Below are positions 8,040 through 15,347 of a DNA stretch of 18,798 nt, in pieces. The translations under genes were made by a program, and so were the position numbers. The stretch lies in contig CABUHI010000029.1 in NCBI GenBank assembly GCA_902491345.1, forward strand, positions 1 through 18,798, read 5' to 3'. Positions within the stretch are counted from its first letter, which is position 1; each line of letters opens with the position of its first letter. Under the pieces are notes generated by a model. That model saw only the letters and a list, made by a program, of their open reading frames with translations, was not told where the DNA came from and made no database searches. The DNA is from an uncultured Collinsella sp. (lineage in GTDB: Bacteria; Actinomycetota; Coriobacteriia; Coriobacteriales; Coriobacteriaceae).

Positions 8040-8797
8040 AGCGAGACCGCCTTCATCAAGCGCCTGTAATACTCTTTTAGGGATGGCGCCTCATCCCTTA
8101 TGACGTCCATCGATTCCATTTTCAGCAGTTCGCCGTCATGAATAAACACACAACTTGTTGCAACTGATGCCAACTCATCCAAATCATGACTAGAGATGAG
8201 CATGGTCTTACCCTGCTCTCGATTCAATCGACCGATAAGGGCCCATATACTCTCGATGCCCAACGGATCCAATCCATTCGCCGGCTCATCGAAAATTAGT
8301 ACGTCGGTGTCGCCCAATAAAGCCGTAGCTATATCCAGTCGCCGTTTCATTCCCAGAGAAAAACTGCTCACGCTCTTTTTCTCATCGACGTCCAGCCCGA
8401 CTAGGCCCAAGACGCGAGGAACCTCACGTTTCTCATCGAGCCCCCATTCCGCACATCGGATCCGAAGATTCTCAGCCGCACTGAGGGATTGGTATGCTCC
8501 GCAGGAATCTGGCACATAGCCGACACGCGTCCGCATCAGGCTCAGCTCTTTTTTCGACTTGCCTCCAAAGAGCTCCACGCTCCCCGACGACGGCTCGCAG
8601 AGGCCCAAGACGATTTTAATAAGCGTGCTTTTGCCCGCACCGTTTGCACCAACAAGGGCAAGGAGCTCAGACTGATGCACCTCGAAGGAAACGTCATGCA
8701 AAACGCGCCGTCTCCCGTAGCGCTTTGACACCTTTGATAGCTTTATCGCTGATGCGTTCATCGGCCTCCCGTTCTGCTTGATAGCAAAACCGCTCAT
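8036..8797 (-). CDS. ABC exporter ATP-binding protein (BcrA/LanF-like)
   Basis: 253 residues. Visible motifs: Walker A GANGAGKST (50-58), the signature in the variant form FSLGMKRRLDIA (146-157) instead of LSGGQ, Walker B VLIFDEPANGLDPLG (166-180), and switch His in ISSHDLDEL (His204). The FSLGMK(Q/R)RL form is characteristic of the bacitracin/lantibiotic-resistance branch. The Q-loop position reads VGYVPDS, with Asp where Gln is usual. GAAGGA lies a few bases before ATG 8797, supporting that start over the internal Met13. It leads the exporter operon, with a promoter at 8836-8864, and overlaps the first permease by ATGA. No precursor-peptide or modification genes are next to it, so its substrate cannot be told. 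Confidence 0.9.
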   Translation of the reverse strand: MSGFAIKQNGRPMNASAIKLSKVSKRYGRRRVLHDVSFEVHQSELLALVGANGAGKSTLIKIVLGLCEPSSGSVELFGGKSKKELSLMRTRVGYVPDSCGAYQSLSAAENLRIRCAEWGLDEKREVPRVLGLVGLDVDEKKSVSSFSLGMKRRLDIATALLGDTDVLIFDEPANGLDPLGIESIWALIGRLNREQGKTMLISSHDLDELASVATSCVFIHDGELLKMESMDVIRDEAPSLKEYYRRLMKAVSL

Positions 8798-8835
8798 ATC
8801 GTTCCTTCTTTCCTTTATCGTTTTTCATAGTTGTT

Positions 8836-8864
8836 ATTGTTTTTCGATAACTCATATTTGTCAA
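8836..8864 (-). promoter_or_regulatory. Promoter of the ABC exporter operon with overlapping inverted repeat
   Basis: On the minus strand TTGACA (8859-8864) and AACAAT (8836-8841) are separated by 17 bases. The -10 box is 38 bases before ATG 8797. GTTAT-N9-ATAAC (8833-8851) covers the -10 box and part of the spacer and could be a repressor site. Confidence 0.55.
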
Positions 8865-8872
8865 GGTAATCT

Positions 8873-8900
8873 AAAAGAAAGAACCCGTGTTAGACACGGG
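8873..8900 (-). terminator. Rho-independent terminator of the DUF2975/XRE operon
   Basis: On the minus strand CCCGTGT (8894-8900) pairs with ACACGGG (8884-8890) around a 3-base loop, followed by TTCTTTCTTTT. It separates the regulator pair from the exporter operon, which has its own promoter immediately downstream. Confidence 0.8.
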
Positions 8901-8941
8901 CCCCTTTACGCTGATATTTCGTTATAGTTGTTCGCTTTATG

Positions 8942-9271
8942 CTACTCGTCGCTCAAATCTACAGCAAAGACTGATGTCGGAAGCAACGCCTCATTGCCTC
9001 CGCCGTCCCGCATCTGCCTCACGACATTTTTTGCACGCTCAACAATAAGCTCCTCAAGCTCTTTCTCACTCACCCGCCGAATAATATCTCCCGGTTGACA
9101 GTCAAGTTCATCGCAAATATCGAGAAGCGTCTTAAGGCGAATAGCTTTAATTTTTCCGTTTCTTAGCTTAGAAATATTAGCCGGAGTATGCCCCGTGGCA
9201 CGAATCAGATCAGCACTGGTCTTTCCGGTCTTAAGTAGCTGCGTCTCAAGCTCGATGATGAGATAGCTCAT
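8942..9271 (-). CDS. Small XRE/Cro-type helix-turn-helix regulator (YozG-like)
   Basis: 109 residues. The DNA-binding domain fills about residues 5-65: LLKTGKTSADLIRATGH, then the recognition-helix region TPANISKLRNGKIKAIRLKT, then LLDICDELDCQPGDII, the usual end of this compact HTH class. The C-terminal ~45 residues (VSEKELEELIVERAKNVVRQM...) are charged and unlike the shortest YozG proteins. AGGAGGAAGC overlaps the stop of the upstream membrane-protein gene, so the two are translated together. In Firmicutes and Actinobacteria a DUF2975 membrane protein is commonly paired with such a regulator. It may bind the inverted repeats at 9861-9894 and 8833-8851; this is inference. Confidence 0.85.
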   Translation of the reverse strand: MSYLIIELETQLLKTGKTSADLIRATGHTPANISKLRNGKIKAIRLKTLLDICDELDCQPGDIIRRVSEKELEELIVERAKNVVRQMRDGGGNEALLPTSVFAVDLSDE

Positions 9272-9279
9272 GCTTCCTC

Positions 9280-9840
9280 CTACACAAGCTCGTCAGACTG
9301 CTCTTGGAGCAGCGAGGCATAACTCCAGATCACCGAGATACACAGACAGACAGCCGCGCCGATAAGCGACCCCGCATCAAAGGCAACGCCTTGGCAAATC
9401 TCAATAACGAAGGAATGAGGCACGACGTAAAGCTCCAGCCCACCAATGGTAAGATTGACCGATCCGTAGGCACCAATAAGCGAAACCGCGGCGTTAACAG
9501 CAAAGGCAAGCGCAAGAACACGGATAAGCCGCACATGCGTCTTGGTAAAGGGCGAGACGCCTCGCGAGATGTTACGGCTGATCCCACACAGAACGACAAG
9601 CGAAATACCCACGACGAGTGCCAGGCACAGTCCGCTTGGGATAACGATGCACCCGCCATCGAGAAGCGTCACGACGCCGAAAGAATCGACAGAGGCAACG
9701 TTTGCAACCGCATACCAGATCACGTAAACAACCAACGCGGCAAAAGCGACGAGCATCCCTGCAAAAACGGCTGCCATGCAAAAGCCAAGCTTCCTGATAT
9801 TTTCGCCCGCTTTGGCCATACGCTGAACGCTGTTAGACAT
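9280..9840 (-). CDS. DUF2975 family membrane protein
   Basis: 186 residues from ATG 9840, chosen because GAGGGTGAG lies just upstream and the protein then begins MSNSVQRMAKAG, directly before the first membrane segment. An in-frame ATG at 10002 would add a 54-residue Cys-rich, unconserved tail running through the operator and half of the palindrome. Four hydrophobic segments are visible (about 18-44, 66-87, 105-125, 154-176). The motif GVSPFTKTHVRLIRVLA (94-110) after the second segment is typical of DUF2975. Function is unknown for the family. It is cotranscribed with the XRE regulator whose start lies 8 bases past its stop, suggesting a membrane partner or sensor for that regulator. Confidence 0.8.
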   Translation of the reverse strand: MSNSVQRMAKAGENIRKLGFCMAAVFAGMLVAFAALVVYVIWYAVANVASVDSFGVVTLLDGGCIVIPSGLCLALVVGISLVVLCGISRNISRGVSPFTKTHVRLIRVLALAFAVNAAVSLIGAYGSVNLTIGGLELYVVPHSFVIEICQGVAFDAGSLIGAAVCLCISVIWSYASLLQEQSDELV

Positions 9841-9860
9841 ACACTCACCCTCATCGACTC

Positions 9861-9894
9861 TATCGTTATTCGAACAGTTTATCGAACAACGATA
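9861..9894. promoter_or_regulatory. 13-bp inverted repeat upstream of the DUF2975/XRE operon (likely operator)
   Basis: TATCGTTATTCGA (9861-9873) and TCGAACAACGATA (9882-9894) are inverted with one mismatch and an 8-base gap. A direct repeat TCGAACA is also present (9870-9876 and 9882-9888). On the minus strand it overlaps a possible TTGTTC-17-ACGATA promoter and lies 20-55 bases before ATG 9840, a natural place for autoregulation. Confidence 0.6.
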
Positions 9895-9982
9895 TTGATT
9901 GCATGCGGAAAGCCCCGCCAGTGCGCATAGGCCATTTACTAACCCGGAGGGGTGAGCGTGGATTTTTGGACACATATCGAAC

Positions 9983-10046
9983 GAGAGTGGATAATCTCCC
10001 ACTTTGAGGCCGCCACCGGGCCTAAAACGGGAGATTATCCACTCTC
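9983..10046. repeat. Perfect 18-bp palindromic hairpin element
   Basis: GAGAGTGGATAATCTCCC (9983-10000) and its exact reverse complement (10029-10046) flank 28 bases that hold a smaller stem (AGGCC/GGCCT). There is no T-run on either side. It lies between the start of the DUF2975 operon and the end of the Hpt gene. Each arm contains TTATCCAC, eight of nine bases of a DnaA box, which may be chance. It is probably a dispersed intergenic repeat or an mRNA 3' stabiliser for Hpt. Confidence 0.8.
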
Positions 10047-10070
10047 ATAGTCATCAAGGCCCGCAAGCTC

Positions 10071-10427
10071 TTATTCGGCCGCCTCGCGCAGGGCTGACAT
10101 CGTTGCCGCATATTGCTGCTGCAGCGCATGCATTCCCTCGCGAGCGCCGTCAACGGCATCGGCGCCGCGCAGCGCCTCGGTCACCGCAACCGCCGGCTCG
10201 TACAGATTATCGAATCCCAGGTTCTGGCTCACGCCCTTGAGCGTGTGCGCTGCCATAAAGGCACCTTCGGCGTCGCCTGCCGCCATGGCGGCCTCCAGCT
10301 TGTCCATGCTCTCGTCATCCAAAAACTTGAGGGCAAAGCGGGCAAGCATTTCCTCGCCCATCAGCCGAGCGCACGCGTCATCATAATTAGCGCCGATCTT
10401 CTCATACGCCTCACGCATGGAAATCAT
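10071..10427 (-). CDS. Stand-alone Hpt (histidine phosphotransfer) protein
   Basis: 118 residues, nearly all one four-helix Hpt domain. The phosphorylatable His61 lies in AAHTLKGVSQNLGF, the classic HxLKG motif. It would carry a phosphoryl group between a receiver and a kinase or another receiver in the cytoplasm. AAGGAG lies 9 bases before ATG 10427. It starts 23 bases after the (frame-restored) end of the GGDEF-REC-HD-GYP gene on the same strand, so the two probably form an operon and the neighbouring REC domain (Asp323) is the natural partner. No histidine kinase is in the window. Confidence 0.9.
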   Translation of the reverse strand: MISMREAYEKIGANYDDACARLMGEEMLARFALKFLDDESMDKLEAAMAAGDAEGAFMAAHTLKGVSQNLGFDNLYEPAVAVTEALRGADAVDGAREGMHALQQQYAATMSALREAAE

Positions 10428-10450
10428 GGATTAAAACTCCTTAGGTCAAA

Positions 10451-10591
10451 CTAAATCGTGGGAAACGCGACAACGTCGGCGGGGCGTGCCAACGTCTCGG
10501 TAATACGGTCTTGCACCTCGAGCAGACAGTCGAGCAACAGCGGGTTAAAGGTGCCGCACTTACCGTCCAGGATCATCTGGATCGCCTCTTG
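10451..10591 (-). pseudogene. Out-of-frame C-terminal tail of the HD-GYP gene
   Basis: On the minus strand the open frame ends PHKRRSR-stop. In the next frame the DNA reads AIQMILDGKCGTFNPLLLD, the standard end of HD-GYP domains, and runs to TAG at 10451-10453. Adding one G to AAGAGG (10585-10592 region) would give PHKEAIQMI and a continuous protein. This is a one-base deletion or a sequencing error. Confidence 0.8.
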
Positions 10592-12330
10592 TGCGGAATA
10601 GCGTCCTTGTACACACGCACGCTCGTCAGAGCATCGTACACGTCGGCCACCGAGACCACCTGCGCGGCAATGGGAATATCGTCGCCCTTAAGGCCATCGG
10701 GATAGCCCTTGCCGTCCCAACGCTCGTGGTGCCAACGCGCAATCTGGTACGCATATTCCATAAGCGCATTGCCGACGTGATGGCGACCCAGCTCAAACAG
10801 CATGTTGGCGCCGATCGTGGTATGCGTCTTCATAATCTCGAACTCCTCGGACGTAAGGCGTCCGGGTTTGTTGAGAATTGCATCGTCAATCGCCATCTTG
10901 CCGATATCGTGCAGCGCCGAAGCCAAGGCAATCGTGGAGCGTTCCTCGTTGTCGAGGGAAATGGTGTCGCTACGCTGGACTAGACAGCCAAGCAGCAGCT
11001 CGGTCAGCTTTTCGATATTCGTAACGTGCCTGCCGCTCTCGCCATTGCGAAGTTCCATGACACCGGCCATGATGTCGATGAGCATGCGACTGTTCTTGAC
11101 GCGCTCGTTGTACTGCTGGGACAGCAGGCTCGTCAGGCGGCGCTGTTTGGCGTACAGACGGATAGTGTTGCTTACACGACGGCGCACGACACGGGCGTCA
11201 AACGGGCGGCTGATATAGTCCGAGGCGCCCAGCTCGTACGCACGCAGAACCACATCGTCGGATTCTTCGCTCGAAATCATGATGACAGGCAGATTGTCAA
11301 CAACCGATCGGCGCGACAGATCGGCCAGTACCTCAAAGCCGCTCACGCCCGGCATGACAATGTCCAGCAGCACGAGCGACAACTCATCGCCATAGCGGTC
11401 GACCATATCGAGCGCCGTACGACCGTTATCAGCCTCGAGGATGCAATACTCGTCCTTGAGCATCTCGTTGAGAATGGCTCGGTTCATCTCGGAGTCATCG
11501 ACGATAAGCACCAAAGGTTTTTCGCTTTGGAAGGCCTCGATGAAATCGCCATCGGTCACGACCGTACCGGCTTTTGCCTTGGCACGGCTCAGCAACTGGA
11601 CAGCGCGGCCAACGCCCTCATCAACCGTCTCGCCATGAATGCGAACGCCACCAACACATGCCGTCAAGCTCACGTGCTCATGGCCCGGAATAAACGCGGA
11701 ACGAACGGCATCGGATACCTGACGCAGGCGACGGGCGAAGTCATCGGAGGGAATATCGGGCATGACGGCCACAAACTTGTCGCAGCCATAGCGCACAAGT
11801 TCGTCAGTCGAACGAATACCGCTGCGTATGGCTGTCGCCACGGCACCGAGCGCAAGGTCGCCGGCATGACGGCCACACGTATCGTTGAAGACCCTAAAAT
11901 CGTCAAGGTCGATCACCGCAACGCCGGCCTTCATGCGGGCGCTACGGAGCTTTTCCTCGTAATATCGGCGATTGCGCACACTCGTCAGCACGTCGGTGTA
12001 GACAAGGTCCTCTTCTGCAGCCTCTTGTTCATCGATCGGACGCACCATCAGCAAGACACGAGGCTCACCCTCGACCTTTAGAGGGCGTAGGCGAGCGCGG
12101 TACTCAACACCATCGTTGAGCAGTTGCTCCGACACCTCATCGGAGTCTGCCAAAGCCTCAAGACTCGACTGACGCAGACAAGGGCAGCGATCGCCGGCGA
12201 GCAGGCAGTTAGGCTCGCTCTTAATCTGATCGGCCGACAGCAAACGCACCACGGGGTAGGTCTTCGCGACGCGGGCGACCTCAGCGGCAGCCTCCTCGTC
12301 GGTTAGATTGACCTCGTGATTATTGAGCAT
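10573..12330 (-). CDS. Response regulator with degenerate GGDEF, REC and HD-GYP domains; C-terminus frameshifted
   Basis: The open frame gives 585 residues; restoring one base near 10590 would give 626. Order: an N-terminal region (1-105) with Cys42, Cys49 and Cys51; a GGDEF-like domain (about 110-265) with DVLTSVRNRRYY but the active-site loop reading RYGCDKF (180-186) in place of RYGGDEF, so cyclase activity is unlikely; a receiver (about 272-390) with acidic DD, phosphoacceptor Asp323 in LLDIVMP, and SRPF where SKPF is usual; and HD-GYP (about 410 on) with HDIGK (474-478) and HHERWDGKGYP (534-544). HD-GYP domains degrade cyclic di-GMP. ATG 12330 is preceded by GAAAGGG. The neighbouring Hpt suggests phosphorelay control of the phosphodiesterase. 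It may have lost about 46 C-terminal residues. Confidence 0.88.
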   Translation of the reverse strand: MLNNHEVNLTDEEAAAEVARVAKTYPVVRLLSADQIKSEPNCLLAGDRCPCLRQSSLEALADSDEVSEQLLNDGVEYRARLRPLKVEGEPRVLLMVRPIDEQEAAEEDLVYTDVLTSVRNRRYYEEKLRSARMKAGVAVIDLDDFRVFNDTCGRHAGDLALGAVATAIRSGIRSTDELVRYGCDKFVAVMPDIPSDDFARRLRQVSDAVRSAFIPGHEHVSLTACVGGVRIHGETVDEGVGRAVQLLSRAKAKAGTVVTDGDFIEAFQSEKPLVLIVDDSEMNRAILNEMLKDEYCILEADNGRTALDMVDRYGDELSLVLLDIVMPGVSGFEVLADLSRRSVVDNLPVIMISSEESDDVVLRAYELGASDYISRPFDARVVRRRVSNTIRLYAKQRRLTSLLSQQYNERVKNSRMLIDIMAGVMELRNGESGRHVTNIEKLTELLLGCLVQRSDTISLDNEERSTIALASALHDIGKMAIDDAILNKPGRLTSEEFEIMKTHTTIGANMLFELGRHHVGNALMEYAYQIARWHHERWDGKGYPDGLKGDDIPIAAQVVSVADVYDALTSVRVYKDAIPHKRRSR

Positions 12331-12541
12331 ATGGGGCCCTTTCGATAGTTTCGCATGGTAGCGGTGGGTTCCAAATGCTACAAGGGTAACACCTTGCCGA
12401 TGCAGGTAAGCACGTGAATGCTGTTACATTTTTATGAGTTGGCAGACGGCGCGATTGAAGCCGCAGACGTGAGGTCTTGAGCACATTTGTTAACACGGCC
12501 GAAACGTTTGCGAGTGAAGGCTGTTTTGTTTTTTGCAGCTG

Positions 12542-13339
12542 TTAGAGCCCCAGGATGCCACGGACAGTCTGGGCAGCCGCTGTCGGGCGATCGCGCAGGC
12601 CGTTGTGCGCGCCGGGAACCATTACGAGTGGACAGCCCAAAAGCTCAGCCGCCACCCTCGTACCAGCCTCGCGAGGTGTATCGACCGAAAGCTCGCCCAA
12701 AAACACGGCCGACACCGCCTTTGACGCGCGGGCGCGCTCCCAGTCGGGAGCATATGTCATATTTGTTCCGTATTCATTGGCCATAAAGCAACGACCATTG
12801 CGCAGGGCATGCTTGGCTTCCGCTTCGGTCGTCCCAGGAGCCTCGGGGTCCAAGTCGCCGAGAGCTCCCAAGAAAAGCCGAAGCGCCCTTGAAACCTTTC
12901 CAGCCGCAATCATATCGAGCAAAATCGGAGCTGCGCCCATGCCGACGCCTTCGGCCGACACAGCCGGCTCATGCAGAATCGCACGGGCGACGAGATGGGG
13001 TTCGGTGCGAAGAAGCTCCAGCGCCACCAACGTACCGGCGCTGTGCGCAAGCACATTTGTCGGAGCGCCAACGTGTTCGATCACGGCCTGCAGGTCGGCG
13101 GCCTGAGCGGCAAGATCATAGCCGCCGTCTGCCGCTTCGCTGCTGCCGCCACAGCCGCGGCGGTCATAGGCAATTACGCGGTAGTTGCGACTGAGCTCAC
13201 ATGCGATGCCGTCGAAAAATGTGCCGTCGACACAAGCGCCGTGCACGCACACCAAGGCAGGAGTATCAGGCGACACATCCGGGCCGGCATATTCGCGACA
13301 GGCAATCGTGGTGCCCGCATTCTCGACCGTAAAATCCAT
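12542..13339 (-). CDS. Alpha/beta-fold hydrolase
   Basis: 265 residues, the full length of a single-domain alpha/beta hydrolase. The oxyanion region is CVHGACVDGTFF (31-42), followed by RVIAYDRRGCGGS (54-66). The nucleophile elbow is LAHSAGT with Ser100, where the first Gly of GxSxG is replaced by Ala. The likely acid is near Asp220 (ELSVD), and the catalytic His is His245 in PGAHNGLRDRP. It is probably a cytoplasmic esterase, lactonase or related hydrolase; the substrate cannot be predicted. A GGGGG stretch lies shortly before ATG 13339. It stands alone, transcribed divergently from the radical SAM gene; no clear terminator follows. Confidence 0.88.
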   Translation of the reverse strand: MDFTVENAGTTIACREYAGPDVSPDTPALVCVHGACVDGTFFDGIACELSRNYRVIAYDRRGCGGSSEAADGGYDLAAQAADLQAVIEHVGAPTNVLAHSAGTLVALELLRTEPHLVARAILHEPAVSAEGVGMGAAPILLDMIAAGKVSRALRLFLGALGDLDPEAPGTTEAEAKHALRNGRCFMANEYGTNMTYAPDWERARASKAVSAVFLGELSVDTPREAGTRVAAELLGCPLVMVPGAHNGLRDRPTAAAQTVRGILGL

Positions 13340-13564
13340 GTTGTGCCCCCATCATCAACGCCCATCCAGTTGCGCGTCAGTACGGCTGGATAGACCCGCA
13401 TTGCTTTACACCTTGTTAACTGATTAACTTTACCCGACCCGAGGCTTTTCATGACACGGCATAATGAGCGACGTGAAAAAACGAAACTTGTAAAGCAAGA
13501 GCCCGCACCCTGCTTTGGAGCCGATGCTATGCTTAGGCACAATTGTCTTGAGGAGCATATGCCT

Positions 13565-14341
13565 ATGTCTACGTTTTTGAATGCCAGCCCCATCTTTGGG
13601 CCCGTTCGCAGCCGTCGCCTTGGTCTCTCGCTCGGCGTCAACATGATGCCGGCCAGCGGCAAAATCTGCACGTTCGACTGCATTTACTGCGAAAACGGCC
13701 TCAACACCGAGCGCCCCTGCCACGAGCCGTACAACACAACCGCCGTGGTACTCGACGCGCTCGAGGCAAAGCTGCGCGATATGGCAGCCGAGGGCGAGCT
13801 CCCCGATGTGATCACCTTCGCAGGCAACGGCGAGCCCACCGCCGCACCGGAGTTTCCGCAGGCCATCGCCGGTGCCGTCGCGCTTCGCGACGAGCTGGCC
13901 CCAAACTCCAAGATTGCCGTGCTCTCCAACGGCACGCGCGCCGACCGTCCCCAGGTACACGATGCGCTCATGATGGTCGACGACAACATCCTCAAGCTCG
14001 ATACGGTCGACCCGGCGTTTATCCAGCTGCTCGACCAGCCTGTTGGCCCCTACGACGTCGAGCACCAGATCGAGACGTTCGCAAGCTTTGACGGTCACGT
14101 TATTATCCAGACGATCTTTTTGACCGGCGAGTATCAAGGCAAGCTCATCGACAACACCGGCGAGGAGCACGTTGCCCCCTGGCTCGCGGCGCTCGAGCGC
14201 ATTCGCCCACAAGAAGCGACCATCTACACGGTGGCGCGCGAGACACCGGTCGCCGGCCTTGCCAAAGCGGCGCCTGAGGTGCTCGACGCCATTGCCGCGC
14301 GCGTGCGCGCCATCGGCATTCCCTGCCAGGTGAGCTACTAG
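13565..14341 (+). CDS. Radical SAM protein (COG0731-like, wyosine-synthase-related)
   Basis: 258 residues from ATG 13565, chosen because GAGGAG (13550-13555) is 9 bases upstream. ATG 13559 would leave only 3, and the more distant ATG 13451 adds an unconserved tail. The N-terminus GPVRSRRLGLSLGVNMMP is characteristic of COG0731 Fe-S oxidoreductases. The radical SAM cluster is CTFDCIYC (Cys35, Cys39, Cys42), a CX3CX2C motif binding [4Fe-4S] and SAM. TFAGNGEPTAAPEFP is the family's glycine-rich SAM-binding strand. Archaeal relatives modify tRNA (TYW1); the bacterial role is undetermined. It stands alone, with map following after 55 bases from its own start region. Confidence 0.88.
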   Translation: MSTFLNASPIFGPVRSRRLGLSLGVNMMPASGKICTFDCIYCENGLNTERPCHEPYNTTAVVLDALEAKLRDMAAEGELPDVITFAGNGEPTAAPEFPQAIAGAVALRDELAPNSKIAVLSNGTRADRPQVHDALMMVDDNILKLDTVDPAFIQLLDQPVGPYDVEHQIETFASFDGHVIIQTIFLTGEYQGKLIDNTGEEHVAPWLAALERIRPQEATIYTVARETPVAGLAKAAPEVLDAIAARVRAIGIPCQVSY

Positions 14342-14365
14342 CGCGCAGCTGCTCTGAAGGTGGGC

Positions 14366-14371
14366 TATACT
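14366..14371 (+). promoter_or_regulatory. Likely -10 box upstream of map
   Basis: TATACT lies 25 bases before ATG 14397, in the 55-base gap after the radical SAM gene. No good -35 box is visible, so the promoter may be weak or activator-dependent. Confidence 0.4.
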
Positions 14372-14396
14372 AGCTGCGAACGAAAGGAAGTTAGCC

Positions 14397-15284
14397 ATGT
14401 ATGACAAAGGACCCGTGCCTGGCCGCAACGACGCTTGCTGGTGCGGCAGCGGCAAGAAATACAAGAAATGCCATAGCGCCTTTGATGAGCGCCTCGAGCG
14501 CTTGTGGGAAGAGGGTTGGGAGGTTCTGCCCCGCACGCTCTACAAGACGCCCGCCGATATCGAGGGAATTAAGCGCTCGGCCGCCATCAACGTGGGCGTG
14601 CTCGATTATGTGGGCGAGCATATCGCCGCAGGCATGACCACCAACCAGATCGACCAGATGATCTATGACTACACCGTCGAGCACGGCGGCACGCCGGCCG
14701 ATCTCAACTACGAGGGCTATCCCAAGAGTGTGTGCACCTCGATCAACGACGTCGTCTGCCACGGTATTCCCTGCGATACGGACGTCCTGCACGAGGGCGA
14801 CATCATCAACGTGGACTGCTCCACGATCTTGGACGGTTACTTTAGTGATTCGAGCCGTATGTTTTGCATCGGCGAGGTCTCGGCCGAGCGCCAGCGCCTG
14901 GTCGACGTCACCCGCGCCAGCGTGGAGGCGGGTCTGGCGGCCGTCAAGCCATGGCTGCCGTTGTCCGTTATGGCCGAGGCCGTGCAAAAGACGGTCGAGG
15001 ACGCCGGCTTTAGCGTAGTGCGCGAGTACGGCGGACACGGCATCGGTAAGGAATTCCACGAGGACCCGTTTGTGGGCTTTACCACCGAGGCGCCCGATGT
15101 GGACACCATCATGGTGCCGGGCATGGTCTTTACCATCGAACCCATGGTCAACGCCGGAGCGCCCGACATCAAGATTAGCAAGGGTGACGGTTGGTGCGTG
15201 CGCACCAAGGACGGCAGCGATTCGGCCCAGTGCGAGGTTCAGCTCGTGGTGACCGAGGACGGCTACGAGCTGCTGAGCTGGTAG
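14397..15284 (+). CDS. map: Type I methionine aminopeptidase with N-terminal SEC-C zinc motif
   Basis: 295 residues. It removes the initiator methionine from new proteins. The N-terminal ~28 residues are a SEC-C motif, GRNDACWCGSGKKYKKCH, with Cys14, Cys16, Cys25 and His26 as zinc ligands; this probably aids ribosome or protein contact. The catalytic domain follows from about 50. Substrate-binding His122 is in VCHGIP. Metal ligands are Asp140 and Asp151 in NVDCSTILDGYFSDSSRMF, His214 in GGHGIGKEFHEDP, Glu248 in TIEPM and Glu280 in QCEVQLVV. All are present, so the enzyme should be active. AAAGGAAG (14383-14390) precedes ATG 14397. It is monocistronic, ending in a strong terminator. SEC-C-bearing Map forms are known in Actinobacteria and Firmicutes. 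Confidence 0.95.
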   Translation: MYDKGPVPGRNDACWCGSGKKYKKCHSAFDERLERLWEEGWEVLPRTLYKTPADIEGIKRSAAINVGVLDYVGEHIAAGMTTNQIDQMIYDYTVEHGGTPADLNYEGYPKSVCTSINDVVCHGIPCDTDVLHEGDIINVDCSTILDGYFSDSSRMFCIGEVSAERQRLVDVTRASVEAGLAAVKPWLPLSVMAEAVQKTVEDAGFSVVREYGGHGIGKEFHEDPFVGFTTEAPDVDTIMVPGMVFTIEPMVNAGAPDIKISKGDGWCVRTKDGSDSAQCEVQLVVTEDGYELLSW

Positions 15285-15293
15285 CCGTAGATG

Positions 15294-15338
15294 CGCCGGA
15301 TGCTGACGGGTACGCTCGTCTTGCATCCGGCGTTTTTA
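15294..15338 (+). terminator. Rho-independent terminator of map
   Basis: CGCCGGATGC (15294-15303) pairs perfectly with GCATCCGGCG (15323-15332), with an inner GACG/CGTC stem, followed by TTTTTATTT. Confidence 0.88.
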
Positions 15339-15347
15339 TTTGAACGT

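Noticed and set aside
6414..8797. Lanthipeptide biosynthesis or immunity cluster
   Set aside because: The ATPase resembles LanF/BcrA, but no precursor peptide, LanM/LanBC, protease or two-component genes accompany it.
9841..10002. N-terminal extension of the DUF2975 protein from ATG 10002
   Set aside because: The extension crosses the operator repeat and the left arm of the palindrome, is unlike the family, and ATG 9840 has a good ribosome site.
11026..12081. Plus-strand open frame of 351 codons opposite the GGDEF-REC-HD-GYP gene
   Set aside because: Antisense shadow of a well-supported gene; no motif or suitable ribosome site.
13451..13564. Earlier start (ATG 13451) for the radical SAM gene
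   Set aside because: No ribosome site and an unconserved basic leader; GAGGAG is correctly placed for ATG 13565.
13430..14536. Minus-strand frame of 368 codons opposite the radical SAM gene
   Set aside because: It overlaps a clear radical SAM enzyme and the start of map; no recognisable features.
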